64,000 nt of DNA from Symsagittifera roscoffensis (lineage: Eukaryota; Xenacoelomorpha; Acoela; Convolutidae): the NCBI RefSeq assembly GCF_963678635.1, contig NC_087065.1, forward strand, positions 7,093,209 to 7,157,208. The letters are read 5' to 3'. The notes beneath the pieces were generated by a model. It saw only the letters and a list, made by a program, of their open reading frames with translations. It was not told the origin of the DNA and did not search any database. Of this stretch, positions 41,251-54,077 are shown piece by piece (the stretch's first letter is position 1; each line of letters opens with the position of its first letter). The position numbers and the translations under genes are program-made.

Positions 41251-44032
41251 AATCAAAAAAACAAGTAAGGAAGAATCAAAAGTGATTGAACTAAAATGCA
41301 GTCGGATGATTCAAAGTTTTGCCGTATCCTTCTGCCCTAGCATTTTTTGCAAATAGACTCACAGAATATTCGTGCTTGCGTTGTTTTTAATTCTTAAAAC
41401 AATCGCAACTCTAGCATAACAACTAACCATATTTATTGGAGTAATTGATATCATCAGAAAAGGTCAAAAGTTAATTACTTTCGTTCACTTTTTTTCAAGT
41501 TATCGGTGTGTGAAACTTGTCAATTGGATTAATAATAGATAGTTAAAACGTGATTTGTTTGGTGATTTTAAAGCAAAAGCAGCCAAAAATGACATTCCAG
41601 AAAAAAAACGGAGGCAAGCCTTTTTTTCCGACTTTCACTGAAAATCTGAAAATGACGGAATAATAATGACAGGTGTTTTTTATTTTAATTTTTCAAATAG
41701 CTATTTTTTTAGGTTTGGTCTGAAAGCTTTCAATGTCTTCAAAACAAATTCAGAAAATAATTAAGCTGTGATAATTTCTGGTGAGTTAATAGAGTTTGAA
41801 AACTGTCAATTTGATCCGATTGGGGCAGCTAAATAGCATTTTTTTTCCGCTTTTTTAACGCGTAAACTTTTATTGGGGCTATCTATTTACTCTAATTGAA
41901 ACGTAATTAAACACTAACTACATTATTATTTTACTTTACATAACTTGTGGGAGGAAGAATTAAAACAATTTTGCAGAAAAAAAACATTGAAATTGAAAAA
42001 AAAAATCTTTTTTTTCAACATTTCATCAATCTTGACAGTAAAAAAGAATTGTCAAATAATATTTCATAGATGTTTAAGTGCAATCGAAACAGCCAACAGG
42101 GCGGCGCCCTGATACAAGTAGTTTGTTAATTCACCTGAGTGATTTTTCCTTAATTGAATGCTGAATTTTTCCCCATTTTTGTGCAATTTTTTAATGGCGG
42201 TTTATTCCCTCCTCTGAAAAAATAAAACAAAAAAACACCCATCGCCTTCATTCCTTTAAGCGCTCGTTGTTCTTTTTTTCTCAAATTTTGACGCCAATCA
42301 ATTTTTTCACTTCAGTGTCATGACACGCTCAATTTACTCAAACAACAAGTGGAATTTCTCTTCAACCCTTGAATGATATATTTTTTAAATAGCTAACAAC
42401 TAGGTGATTTTAACTTGATTAATTTTTTTTCCGTATAAAAGACGAAAATAAATTAACTTGAATGTATGAATATATGGTACATTTGGCTGCTAAGACCTCA
42501 GTTTTTTAAACAGAAATAAATATTTTGAAAGTCATCCGATTCTATTCATCGACCAAAATAAATAAGCATTTGAATTTTAAATACAGAAAAATATACAAAA
42601 ATTTCTTGTGAAAAATTCTGGAGTAAAGAAGACATGGGTCACAGGTGTATAAATTGATTGATTCAGAAATGTATTTGGTATTCGCATGGTCTTTAGTGAT
42701 CACAGTCTTACACAATAACCGTACCCCTTCCCCCAGAGACCATGAAACAATTTAGGGTGACTCAAATTTTCCAGAATTTCACTTCTTGATTCAGAAATAA
42801 GTTGACATGCTGAAGTTAATAAAACTCAATTAGCAAAACTACTGTCAATCAAAATTTATGTGGACACTGTAAAAATGCGACTCCCTGTTAACTTTTTTGT
42901 AGCCATGTTGAGCGTTTTTTCATGTAACAAAATGTAGCTCCGGGGATTTAGCTTACAGGGATGATTAACGCTGAAGCATTAAAACTCCAGTATTTCAAAC
43001 AATTTCAGCAATGATTCAGAGTTGTTAAATAAATTGACATTGATTGATAAATGGCTATCGACAGTTAGAAAAAACTGCAAAACAAACTTTATTCCGGTAT
43101 GAATGAGCGATGTGCAAAAATAAGACTCCTGTCAGTTTTCATATCATCTTAACTTTACAGTTAAGACTTGAAAGTGAAACCGTTCTCACAATTCAAGGTC
43201 AAAACCTATACTTTTTCAGAAGATTTTGAAAATTTCCGTCAAGGAAACAAAACTCAATACTTGTTATAATGAGAACAATTTTTTTGTAGAAGAGAAGCAA
43301 CCGAGCACATTAACTCCATCATTTTTTTTTTCAAAGTTTGCATCAATTTAATCTTCAACCCAGCCTTGAACAAGATGTTGTAAGTTTATGTAAAACGACG
43401 CCTGTATCTTGAACTTCCGTGAAATTATAAACTAAAAGTTTAGGTTTATCTGACATGGATTTTTTGCTGAGTCAGCGTTTTGCCGTACCCGTACCTTCTA
43501 AACATTATTACCCTGTTCTGGAAGACAGTTTGATTGTCTCTAGAATTTTGAATGCTCTTTCTGATTATGAACACTTTCTTTAACTCTCAAATGTTAATTG
43601 TTCTTCCTCATTATGAAAACACTTTTTTCCTCCATAAGATTTATTTTCCACTTAATAATAATAATGAATTAAGGAACATTTGTGGTAGCAGGGGCCTTTT
43701 CATCGTACCCTATATTGACTACTGAAAAAACTAACTCGACGGAAATGCTTTTCTAATTGAGTAAATCAATTTCCTCACTTGGAAATTAAAAACTTAAGTA
43801 ACTTGAAATACTTTTTAAGTTTTTTTTATAAATTTCAGAGGTTTGGACAATTGCAAAATTGACCAATTACTTGAGTTAGTTTAGGATCCGGTTACATAAT
43901 ATCACCCCGCACCCTTACATCTCTGGTTATTACTATTAAATTTTCACCCTAAAAGGACTAATTTGATTGTTTAACGTGTGCAAGATCTGTACTTTGGAAC
44001 AAATTCCCTCTTTGAAAATAGAAACAGAAACA

Positions 44033-44507
44033 AGACAGCTGGTTTCAGGGCAAAACCCTGAAATTTCCGATGCTTTTTAAACTCCATTGAATAGTTTTTG
44101 CTCCAAAAAAGCTGATAACTTTTCAAAATAAATGGAATGTTTTTGAGATTTTTTTCAAAAAACTCACAAACTATGTAAAAAAAAAATACGTTTTTCACAT
44201 GGCAAATATTAAATACTTTATATAGCATGCCTGAGTTTAATTTAGAACAATTTCCAAGACGGGCAAAATCTCCGCTTACGCTTTAATAGCCCGAATGATA
44301 TCGCGCGTTAATTATCCCAAATTGGCCGAATTGGCCTCATTGGCAACCTCTAAACCCACATAGCTTAACGAAAAAATCGTCACAAGTAAAATATAAATTT
44401 TTCGAAATTGAGCTCTTGACAACAATACCTTTCTGACGGTATAAAAAAACTTTGTTTTTGGAGAAAAAATCACTCGAGTACAAATTTCATTGAAAATCGG
44501 AACAACA
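44033..44507 (+). repeat. Dual-hairpin repeat family, degenerate copy
   Basis: Retains CAGGGCAAAACCCTG near the left end, a CTCCGCTTACGCTTTAATAG and ATCGCGCGTTAATTA middle, and GAAAATCGGAACAA at the right end. The right hairpin has decayed. Same orientation as the units at 9388-10466. Confidence 0.6.
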
Positions 44508-46234
44508 AGAAAAAGAGTAAACAAGAACAAGTTCTCAGGCAACGTGCATGTAATAAAATGAGCATTCGATTTGTTTAGACAATTGCAAAATGGATCTAAG
44601 ATTGTCATTTTTGCAATATAGAAAACTTGCGTTGTTATGCTATAGTTTTCACAGGTCAATCTGAATTTCTTGGGGGTATGCTTGGGGTTTATGCTTGGGG
44701 TTCTCAAGTCACGTTCGCAATCTATATTATGAGTTTGAGTTCGACTATAGCACATTCTCGACCACAGATTTTCGGTCGAACGGTAACATGAGTTTTATCT
44801 GCCTCGGTCGAAACAAAAATTGTAAACCTCAACCCTGGTTTATTTTATTCAAACCGATTTCGGCAACTGAAACAAAAGTTTTCAATTCTCTAATAAGAAA
44901 TCAATTTCCTGAATTTAGACTCAAAAATTTAGCACATGCCATTTTTTGATAATGAACTGGGATTTTGAAATTCAGTAATTTGACAATTGTTTTGTACTAA
45001 ATAATGCGCGTTTTTCAAAAGTTTACATTGATACTGAAATTAAATATACGATTTCTTTAAGCGGGGCAAAACATTCCTCAAAATCAATCCAAAAGGCAAT
45101 GAGGCAAGCTAATTGGTCAAAATGTATTCCTATGAGACACAAATCATAACCATTGTTAAATGATGTTGGCTGCTTGACAAGAAAAAATGAAAGAAAATTC
45201 CGATTAAGGCTGACAATCAAGTGCCTGCCCAAAATTTTAAGTAATAAGCTTGAGACTTTTTTCATCGAGGTTCGAATACTTCTATTAAAAGAATTTTAAT
45301 CAATGTTTGTTCATATATAAATCTACATATATAATGGAATGAAAACAAAATTTCCGCAGAAAACTTTTATTTATTTTTGCAGCAAGACTATACAAAACTG
45401 CTTTTATAAGGAAGAAACCTGAACGTTTGACTTCCTCTTGCCGTCGACGAAAAAATTTTTGGTCAAGTTTTGTTTAAGACGTGCTAGAAATGAATTTTTT
45501 TGTTTTTGTATTTAAAATTTTATTTTAATCATATTACAACAATCACGTTAAGTAAAAATTGACATATTTCGCATCTAGCAACGCATTAATAAGAGTAAGT
45601 CGCTGGCTGCAATTCATTTTGAAAAGATTCGAATTGCCATTTACGAGTTAATAGGCAAAAATTCCATTCCCCATAACTTAGTCGCTAGTAAACTTTTTTG
45701 TTTTGATTTCGAGCTTGAACATCGAAATCTTTCGAATAGAAAAAAATTAGTTTCTGACACAAATTAGTTTCTACCTTAAACCTAAATATTTTGCCTTTTT
45801 TAGAAAGTTGGAACAAAAGATCCCTCAAATTGTTGTTAGCGCATAATGATAAAAATAGCCCAGACAAATTTCTAGTCGCAAGCTTATCTCAAAACCATCT
45901 TACTGTCGTTCGTTTTGAGGAAGGTGCCTACATACTAACCGAAACTTAGTGAACTTTGACAAGAAAGCAGCAACTTTTATATACATAACAGCTACTGGAA
46001 TGGAAACAAACTGCAAAATCGCTGCTCAATTCCCTTCCTACAATTTTTTGCACTTCTTTGTCCTTTTATATCAAAAATATGTCATGTTCAAGATTACTAG
46101 ACAATGGTAGGCATGTTTTCACTCCGTTATAATTAGTTTGAGTTGCGCGATAGCTTCTAAGCGTAGAACTCAAAATTAATTTTCAGTATGAAACTTTTTG
46201 AGTTGTGGTTCATTAAGGTCAACATAAACTAGAC

Positions 46235-46571
46235 CAGAGGCGGAAGAGGGGGGGGGGGGGGGCTCGAAATTTCAAAAAAACTTCGAAAATTTTTAGACCT
46301 TTTTTAAATAAACACGTCAAAAACGCCGTTTTCGGGCACTGTTTGAAAAGTTTTGAGCAAAGAATGTCGTTTTTTTTTCGGCGCGCGCTCCCCTTAAAAA
46401 CCAGTATATATTGGCGTCAATGGCGCCTTTAGAAAAATTTTAGGGTTGGTCGGCCTAAAATAGAGGTCATAAAGTAATATCAATGTGTGGTGATGGTTGA
46501 TAAGGGATTTGGTGAGGGGGTCGAAAAAGGGCGTCCGCTCCCCCTCCCCGCCACCCCTAAATTCACTCCAG
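46235..46571. mobile_element. Degenerate hAT-like MITE
   Basis: Starts CAGAGGCGGAAGAGGGGGG and ends CCTAAATTCACTCCAG, resembling the termini of the MITE at 8009-8433. It shares the interior GCGCGCGCTCC, GCGCCTTTAGAAAAATTTTA and GGTTGGTCGGCC stretches. Candidate 8-bp flanks match only partly. Confidence 0.6.
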
Positions 46572-46827
46572 ATTTCGACTACAAAAATATCAAAAATTTC
46601 GTCATTTGAAGTTACATAGTCCAGAAAAAAGCTGATGATTTCATTTTCTACTTTTTAAAACTTTGATTTTAGAAAATAAAATCACAACCAATCCAATTTT
46701 TGTTTTTTATTTGCAAAAAAATTGATAGTTTTTCGTTATCAAGAGCTACGTTATCTTCTTTAAGTCTGCGTTTGTTTCACCATGGAAATCAAACATAATT
46801 AAAATACTTTTGCAGCTTTAGAAATAC

Positions 46828-46991
46828 CTTTATGTCTCCAAGGTCCCCGAACGAACTTTTTCTGGAGGAGCAGTTGGACGAGCAGGGGGAGTTGTTGCTC
46901 TTCGGAGTGAGAGATCCCCGAGGGGACAGGAAGCCGGGAGATCCGAGGCCACTCGCTTCGGCACTGTGAGACTGCGGCCTAATGGCCATGG
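46828..46991 (-). CDS. Host tandem-C2 gene, exon 6: Ser-rich linker entering C2A
   Basis: Acceptor GATTGCTTCAG, 164 coding bases, donor AAAG|GTATTT. The translation runs AMAIRPQSHSAEASGLGSPG and ends SSFGDLGDIK. The Ser/Pro-rich part looks disordered and phosphorylatable (RKSSFGD); the final LGDIK is the usual lead into the first C2 strand. Enters in phase 1 from exon 5 and leaves in phase 0 to exon 7. Confidence 0.85.
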
Positions 46992-47274
46992 CTGAAGCAA
47001 TCATCAAGTGTTATATTTTCAAGTGCAAAAAAATGAAATCGTAATGTAGAACTTTGAAAAATAATAGTGTTATAAGCCCCTATATGTAAACATTTATCAA
47101 AAATGAAATAATCATAATTTTGATTAAATTGTTGACATCAAAACTTGTTTTTAAAACTGATTCAAGAGTTGAAACTTTCAGAATTGTGAGACGATTCTAC
47201 TCTTGTTCACACACATTTTTGATTTTTTCCCAGAACAAATTTAAGCAAAATAGTGCAATATTTTAAAAAGGTAC

Positions 47275-47490
47275 TTTTGGCTCGACACATTCCTGGGATA
47301 TTGAGAAACATATTGAGTGAGGAGCTCAAGGTCATCTTGATCAGATCTTTCTTGGCCTCCAGTTGACCTGCATCGCCCTGAGTACGTAACTCGTCACTGT
47401 CAGATGTGTTCACGCGGCCACAATTACATAATGAGTCGTCTAGTGATCTCCGTCTGAACCTGCTTGACCTCCGTTGCATGTAGTTCCGAC
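47275..47490 (-). CDS. Host tandem-C2 gene, exon 5: basic Arg/Ser segment
   Basis: Acceptor TTTGAAG, then NYMQRRSSRFRRRSLDDSL, repeating the RRRSL-D theme of exon 4. Two donors keep the required phase 1: one after 47275 (AAAA|GTACCT) giving 216 bp, and one after 47368 (GCAG|GTCAAC) giving 123 bp. I list the longer form; the shorter is about equally possible. The Arg-Arg-x-Ser motifs are candidate basophilic kinase sites. Confidence 0.75.
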
Positions 47491-47754
47491 CTTCAAAGCA
47501 GAATTTTTTGAGAATGTTGGATAGACATGCATTACGATGTTGTAAGGCACAATAGAAAAAGACGCCCTTAGAACAGTTTTGGAGTTGGCCAAACAAAAAT
47601 TGATACCGGCCTTAAAATATTCGGCTGTAATTTATTCCTAAACAGTACCAAAGAAGGGTCTTTTGCAAAAATTTGACTGCCAAAGTTAAGAGGGCTCATT
47701 TGTCGTGCTTGACGGGTTGAACACTCAAAAAATTTCGATATTAACTGTCCTTTA

Positions 47755-47915
47755 AACAAGCCTCAGTTGGCATCTAGCTTCGGGGCTACAACAGCCTGAC
47801 CAAATTCGGCTGCAATAGTGGTACCACGGGAAAGTTTTAGACACAAAAAACGGCCTTGAGTTGCAACCAAAACAAAATAACTCAGTCTGGAATGTGGGAA
47901 AATAAGAGAAACGAA
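47755..47915. repeat. 150-bp repeat shared with 36160-36310
   Basis: Both copies contain CAGCCTGACCAA, TTCGGCTGCAAT, GTGGTAC and AAAAACGGCCT in the same order and orientation, with modest divergence. Lies in the intron between exons 4 and 5. Confidence 0.6.
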
Positions 47916-48101
47916 CTATGTTTAGACAGTCGAAATAGCTTTTCTCAAATCCTCTGCAAATCCCAGAAACCACAATTAATATAAAAATAATCATAATAAC
48001 TATTATCAAACTTTTTCTGTCGAGTTTTTGAATACGGAATTCTAATGGATTCTTAAATATATTAATAAAAACAAAAAATTGGCAGAATAATTTTTTTAAA
48101 C

Positions 48102-48256
48102 CTTTGAGAGTGTCGGCAAGGGACCGTCTGCGCATGTACATGTTGATGGGGGGACTGCTGGAGCTGATGGAGCCGTCTCTGGATGCCCTGGCGTGGGCCG
48201 AGTAGGCGTGTGCGTGTTGGTGGTAGTGATACTGCATTTGTCGCACAAAACTAGTC
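48102..48256 (-). CDS. Host tandem-C2 gene, exon 4: His-rich and RRRSL motif
   Basis: Acceptor TTTATTTGCAG, 155 coding bases, donor AAAG|GTTTAA. The translation includes SFVRQMQYHYHQHAHAYSAH, then a Ser-rich stretch, and ends MRRRSLADTLKG. Begins in phase 2 and ends in phase 1, fitting exons 3 and 5. Function of the His-rich stretch is unknown. Confidence 0.85.
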
Positions 48257-48305
48257 CTGCAAATAAATAAACAAAAACATAACAATTGGATCATAAAACC
48301 AAACA

Positions 48306-48830
48306 AAACTGCTCGTATCGGGGCAAACCCTGAATGTTCCGACTGCCTTTTAAGTTCTATGGAGCAGTTTTAACATGAAAAAATTAAGTATAATATAAGA
48401 AATGAAAAATTTATTTTTACCTTTTGAGATTTTTTGTGAATATCATCCCCTCACACACCATATAAAGTACAAAATGATAGTTTTCAATCCTAGTAGCAGT
48501 TCGAGCATGGCAAATAAGCTTCCTTCAACCAATTTGGAACGATTTCCAAGACGTATTAAATCTCCGCTTACGCGTTAATAGCGCGAAATATATCGCGCGT
48601 TAATCGTTCCAAATCGATGGGCCAAAATGGCAATCTTTAAACCCCATAACTTTGCAAAATATGATCACAAGTGAAATAACTTTTGAAATTTGAGCTCAAA
48701 ACAACATTATTTTTTGATTGATATAAAAATTTTCCGTCAAAAATGGCTAGTTAAAATTCGAAATTTGTCTGAAGAAAAAAACCACCCCGAGCACAAATAT
48801 TCCGTTATTTTTGTTACAAAAGTCGGAACA
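48306..48830 (+). repeat. Dual-hairpin repeat family, nearly full-length copy
   Basis: Collinear with the units at 9388-10466: ACTGCTCGTATCGGGGC at the left, GGAGCAGTTTT after the first hairpin, CCCCTCACACACCATATAAAG, CGCTTACGCGTTAATAGCGC, and GTCGGAACAA at the right. Both terminal hairpins are partly decayed. Confidence 0.65.
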
Positions 48831-49779
48831 AAAAGTAAAGGATTTGGACCACTAAAAATACAAAAAAAGAATTGAATCACCATAAAATTAAATTGAAAGA
48901 CCGGAAAACAATTTAATTTACAGATATTCACCGAACAAAACTAATTCTAAATAAAAATTTCTTAAAACAATTTCAATGTTGTATCATAATGAAGAAACAA
49001 CAAAATTGTTATCACAATCAAGCAAACTTATCACAAAACTTACAAAATAGAAGTCACTGAATCACCGTATAAAATGTAGACCGAAAGTTTTTTTCAAAAA
49101 AAACAAATGGATCACAAAAACGATAACTGGCTTAGCACCCCAAAACATTGAGCAACATACGACTGATATCCAGATTCTAATCAAAGAGGAAAAATACATC
49201 AGCCCAATGATTCTATATATCCGTTTTTTTCTTTTTTTTTAAATATCGATAGTTTTTGATATTTGGCGTTTTCGACTCCTAACATTTCCTACTCTTTTCT
49301 TTCTTGACTAGTTTTTCTCTTTGGTTTTCACAGTTTCCGTTTTCCACTTCTTTTTCTTTTTGCTGGTTTTCTTTTTCGGCTTGGCAAAATTGAATATTTC
49401 TACCTTTTTCAACTCGCTTTGATGTTGCTTTGCTCCAGTGTTGTCGTTCCAGCTTTCAAAGAAAAAGAGAAATATACATGCCAGAAGTAGTTTTTATTCA
49501 AAACAATTATAATAAAAGTTGACAGCGTATGGATATCGATATGGAAATCTTTGAGCTTGCATTCGGCTAAAATATGGCTGACATCGCCGCTCGAATAACA
49601 CTCCAATGGTTTATTCGTAAAATTATGAGGGTTCAAAGAGTGCAAATTTGGCCGATTTTGGACAATTAACGCGCAATACATTTCGTGCCATTTTCACGTA
49701 ATCCTGATGCTGTGCAATTAAACAGTAATTGTTACGAAAAACAAAATTGAACTCGGATAGCCGGTTAATGAGAAAGTAG

Positions 49780-50340
49780 CACAGAATGTTCCGATCAAAA
49801 TCTTAGAAAAATGTTTCCTTTTTTCCAATTAGTGTCGTTTTTCTGCGTGATGCGATAAAAACATCTGAAAGAAAACTACAGCTTAAGCATATTTGATAGC
49901 GATGGTAAAAAAAGCAAATGGACAGCAATATTTGTAGAAAAATGACCGTACAAACATAAAAAACTAATTTTCAAACTTTTTTTTGTCTTTTGCACATTTC
50001 TTTTTGAAATTTTGAAGTTCTTGATTCCAGAAAATGCTAGAAAACACTAAAAAAAAAGACTTACCTGAGTAAAATTAAATTTTTATAGCCTAAATTTAGC
50101 TATTGTAGGCTATTCAGCTATTGAAATAAACTATTGTTTGATTGCTCGCTCGCTTTAAACCAAAATAAATGAATTTATTGCTCGCTCGAAATAAGACCAA
50201 AAGTAAATAAATTTAAACCAATTTTTCTCGATACTGAGACATTTTTTGAGTATTTTTGAATCTGAATCGAATCACGGCTAAGGGGGCTTTTTTTATGGTA
50301 TATCACTCGAATCTTCCAGATGATTAAGTGTGGTACCTCA
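49780..50340 (+). repeat. 550-bp interspersed repeat, copy 1
   Basis: Shares with 51760-52380, in the same order, AGCACAAAATGT/AGCACAGAATGTT, TTTTTCTGCGTGAT/TCTGCGTATCAC, AACTACAGCTTAAGCATA/AACTAAAGCTTAGTCATA, a CTGAGTAAAA/CTCGAGTAAAA motif and GCTCGCTCGCTTTA/GCTTGCTCGCTTTA. No coding capacity. Confidence 0.6.
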
Positions 50341-50371
50341 TTTTGCGTGGAACAAAAGAACAAAAAAAACT

Positions 50372-50575
50372 ACATAACGAGGCCAAACTGTGCACTGGAT
50401 AGGCGCACAATTTTGTGTCTGTATGTTCCTGGATTCCGGATACAAGTCTTTAAACATGTTAAAATTTTGTCGGAACGATCAAAGGAAAGTAAAGAATAAA
50501 AGAAGAACAACGGGAGCGTCCTTGTTGCGGAATCCGCTTACAATGCACAAAATGCACAGTTTGGCCTCGTAATGT
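50372..50575. repeat. Small foldback element with 23-bp terminal inverted repeats
   Basis: The left end 50372-50394 contains ACGAGGCCAAACTGTGCA; the right end 50553-50575 is its reverse complement with one mismatch. Inner parts also pair weakly. Probably a short MITE; no clear target duplication was seen. Confidence 0.65.
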
Positions 50576-51759
50576 AACCTCAATACAAAGTTTCTCACCA
50601 TTTTTCAAATGGTCAGAATGTTATTATCAGCTATTTAGTACAAATAATTTTTCGACTAGACTCAAACTGTGTTTGCCTACTCGTTAGTTTAGTTAAAATC
50701 CTTGAAAAAAAAACGTTTTGTTTTCTACCTTTTGTTGAAATTTTCAGAGCTACTTTTGCAATTGTTTTGCTTGTTTTTGCAAAATACAGTCTCGCCTCTG
50801 TGCATAAACATGCAGCTAGTTTCTGTTCACAATTTCAACTGCCAATTAGACTGAGCTTTTGAGAGTTTTTCATTGTAATTTGAAACACGCCCACCTGAAG
50901 TGAAAATAATCAAAATTGGCGTTTCTGCGATTCGCAGAGGATCGATGAAATTTCCAACCAATCATGTTTCGTATCATCACTATTAGATGATAGTCTATAA
51001 GAATAGTCTATATATGATAGTCTATAAGAAAACCTTTCTTAATCGTGCCATGATACTTATAGGTAGGCTCTAAATATACAAATAAAACAAAAAGCTTATT
51101 GTTAAGAATTTTGGAAGAAAAATAAGATAATTACGTCTGCAAATATTTGCGTCTAAAATCAGATGCAACAATAGAAGGGGAAAATTTCCCGACCAGTTTA
51201 TTGAGTTGAAAATTTATTGAAAGTTTTGCTACGCAACATGGAATGCTGAAACATTAAATTTGACATTATAATCTTTCGAGTTTTTTCACACATCCGCCAA
51301 TTTTCTGTAGGCTTATCTATTTGAGAGTTCAAATATGCATTTATTTTTTCCAAAACGGATGAAAAAAAAAAATTTCATCTTATCAAGTGTGTAATTTGAA
51401 CATATTTCATTCTCTTGGTCCATTGATTTTTGTACTTACATATGCAGTTGGCGCCATAGTTCTGCAATTACAACACTCATCCATAAAGTCAAGGTTCATT
51501 TGTTGTTTTAATAAATGCTTATATAACTTGATTTTTGAATATCGAGCAATACTGTCAGTGCCCGTCTAAGGATGGTGTTTTAAAAACCGGTTGTTGGGCG
51601 GATGTGAAAATTTTGTTTTCATATCAAATTATACTACTGTCATATCAGTTTCTACATCCTTAAATGGGAACTTAACCAAAATCATTAAGGCGTAAATCGA
51701 CACAACGAAAATAAACAAGATTAGCCTGATGCATTTAAAGTAAGCATTTAATGTTAACA

Positions 51760-52380
51760 AAAATGAAAAAGAATAACCGGTTACTAAGCAAATAGCACAA
51801 AATGTGCCGACCAGTCTTAAAAAAAAACAAAAAAATTTTTTTTTCAATTTAAAGGTGTTTTTCTTTTCTGCGTATCACACCACGCAAAAAAACGACCTTA
51901 GCTTGAAAAAAAATTGGGTTGTTTTCTAAGACTGTGGTCGAAACATATGATCGGAAAAAGATCCGAACGAAAAACTAAAGCTTAGTCATATTCACCAGTC
52001 ATAATAAAATAGAAAAATGACTAGAAAAAGACAATTTATATTTTCAAAATTTTTTCAATTTTTTTTTTGCAGTTTTTTGATTTTTTTTAAGTTTTGTATT
52101 CCAAAAAGGTGCTAAAAAAGCTCAAACAATAACTTTACTCGAGTAAAACTAATTTTTCACCGCTTATAAAAGCTATTGTGAGCTATTAAGTTGAAAAATT
52201 ATTTATTGTAAGCCTGCTTGCTCGCTTTATTCGCTCATATTAAGACAAAAACATAAAAAAGTTTAAACCTGGTTTTATCAAAATTGCGATTATCTTTTAG
52301 GAAATTTGCTAGATCGTTCGAATCACAAAAAAAATGCTTCAATATGGTATATCACTTGACCCATACCGATGATTTGTACC
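51760..52380 (+). repeat. 550-bp interspersed repeat, copy 2
   Basis: Direct repeat of 49780-50340 about 2 kb away, with an inverted relative at 40560-41250. Contains CACACCACGCAAAAAAACGA and CTCGAGTAAAACTAATTTTT stretches. Confidence 0.6.
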
Positions 52381-53284
52381 TGATTTTGCTTGGAAAATAA
52401 GAAAAATAAAAAGAAAACACACGAATACAAATTTCCTCCTCATTTTTGAAATGATCAGAACAAAAAATATCTTTCTGAGTTTTTCTAACATTTTTTGGAG
52501 CGTCGAAGGGTGAAAAAATAGTAAAATGTTTTTCCTGATAGTCTTGAAATGTAAATCTTGGAAAATTTCTTGCAAAAATTTTTGCAAGAAAATGAACTGT
52601 TTCTGCATTTTTTGTATTAATTTTGCAGGTTTTAAAGTATATAGATCATTTTTTGAAAAGAAAAATCGCAAAATATAACTAGGACTTTAGTTCGAGAAAA
52701 AATGGATTGTAATTCTATACCTGATTAGAAGCTTTCATACCACTAATTTTAAATGAGAAATGGAAGAAAAATCATAAATTGCAAATCCAGATGTTTTGCG
52801 AGAGCATATGAATTTAATACATCACGCAGTGAAGTATTTACCAGGTTAATGAAATGCAGATATTGCGAAATTTTTGCAAAATTTGCTCTCTGAGAAGACC
52901 AACGTAAAAAATTGTAATTGTAGATCTATATTGATCGCCGTATAATCAGCTTTTTGGTATTCGCATAATGAAATTTTCTATTTAGAAGATAAATACCGAA
53001 GAAGAAGAAATTATATCTTGCACTTAGCTTGAAAGACTTAAGCAAGATCTGCATTTCAAATGGCGAATAAAAACCTGGCAAAAATCCTAAAATTTTGCTG
53101 TTCGGCTCATCTGTCGTCGTACTAATTTTTCGCACTTTCTACATATCAAAAGAATCAAGAATTAAATGGCCTTAATTCATTTGTCACTCAACCCCACTAG
53201 TCGTTTTTTTTTGGCTGCTCATTTTGAGCTGAACGCTTTGCGTTCCTTCCCACTTTGTCGACAATTAAAAATTGTAGCTCTTAC

Positions 53285-53651
53285 TTTTTGGAGCGTTTTT
53301 TCTTCTTGGATTGGTGTCTGCTGATCATGATGTCGGGTAACTGCACTCTCCGCTGCCCTTCAGGTGTCTGAAAACTTCCAACTATCGCCCCTTCCTTGTC
53401 TGTTTGAGGACCCGAGTCTACTTGTTCCGGAGAAGTGTTTTCGTTTCGGGCGCCGAGCGTTCCGGAGGAACATACCGTGCGCATCTGGGGGTTTCCAGGG
53501 TTCCCACTAGACGTTGTAGGTTCCTGGCGATTTTGATTGCTACCAGTGAGATCAGTCTTGGAACTGGCGGGTGACAGATTGCTGTCTTTGCCCTTGAGTC
53601 CTGACCGGGCTGATTTGAGAGTCTTGATATGCTGCAGGACTGAATGGTAAG
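53285..53651 (-). CDS. Host tandem-C2 gene, exon 3: Ser/Gln-rich, lysine-rich end
   Basis: Acceptor TTTATTACAG, 367 coding bases without a stop, donor AAAAA|GTAAGAG. The translation begins YHSVLQHIKTLKSARSGLK, runs through a Ser/Thr/Asn/Gln-rich middle and ends with SKKKKRSKK, a possible nuclear localisation or membrane-lipid-binding basic patch. Enters in phase 1, leaves in phase 2, fitting both neighbours. Confidence 0.87.
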
Positions 53652-53881
53652 CTGTAATAAATGGTCACATGTTTTATTGTTGTTGTAAGCTGCTTCAAGA
53701 ATCGCTTATTGTTGTACCAACCATTGTTGGTACCAACAATCCAAAAGCATGAAAAAAATGAAAAATTGTTAACAAAACCTTTTAAATTTAGTTTCTTACA
53801 GATTTCTGCGATCAAGACATTATGTGTTATTTGCAGAAAACCTTTTATTCTTGCTCATGTTTTTGGAAGCTCTGTACTTAC

Positions 53882-54077
53882 ATTTGTCTCCTTTTCTGGA
53901 CCTGCGGTGGAAGCGAACCCTGTTGCTAGAGTCCATGGAGGCCCTGCCTGCCTGTCCCAGACCCCTGCAGGCCACGTGATGAGGAAGATTATGATGATAA
54001 GTGTGGGGGTGCTGGGGGTCACTCAACTCGTCTGCTGTCGCCTCACTGTCTATGGCCCCTCTGCGCTGCTTCACAAC
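53882..54077 (-). CDS. Host tandem-C2 gene, exon 2
   Basis: Acceptor TTTTTCGTTAG, 196 coding bases, strong donor CAAAT|GTAAGTA. The translation begins VVKQRRGAIDSEATADEL, continues through a His-rich PHTYHHNLPHH stretch and ends near FHRRSRKGDK. Enters in phase 0 and leaves in phase 1. No domain recognised. Confidence 0.85.

Larger units (their letters stand above)
35010..46827. other. Host intron between exons 6 and 7, left part; repeats but no gene
   Basis: About 11.8 kb. It includes a hAT-like MITE (36329-36607), a 150-bp repeat shared with 47755-47915 (36160-36310), a copy of a 550-bp repeat family in inverted orientation (40560-41250), a degenerate dual-hairpin repeat (44033-44507), and a second hAT-like MITE (46235-46571). 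The rest is AT-rich with homopolymer runs. Open frames here are short, lack homology I can recognise and show no coding-like composition. Confidence 0.5.
48831..53284. other. Intron between exons 3 and 4, no gene
   Basis: AT-rich sequence with two direct copies of a 550-bp repeat (49780-50340 and 51760-52380), a fragment of the dual-hairpin family (49610-49700) and a small inverted-repeat element (50372-50575). No exon-like segment fits the gene's phase, and exons 3 and 4 already join in phase without one. Confidence 0.55.
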
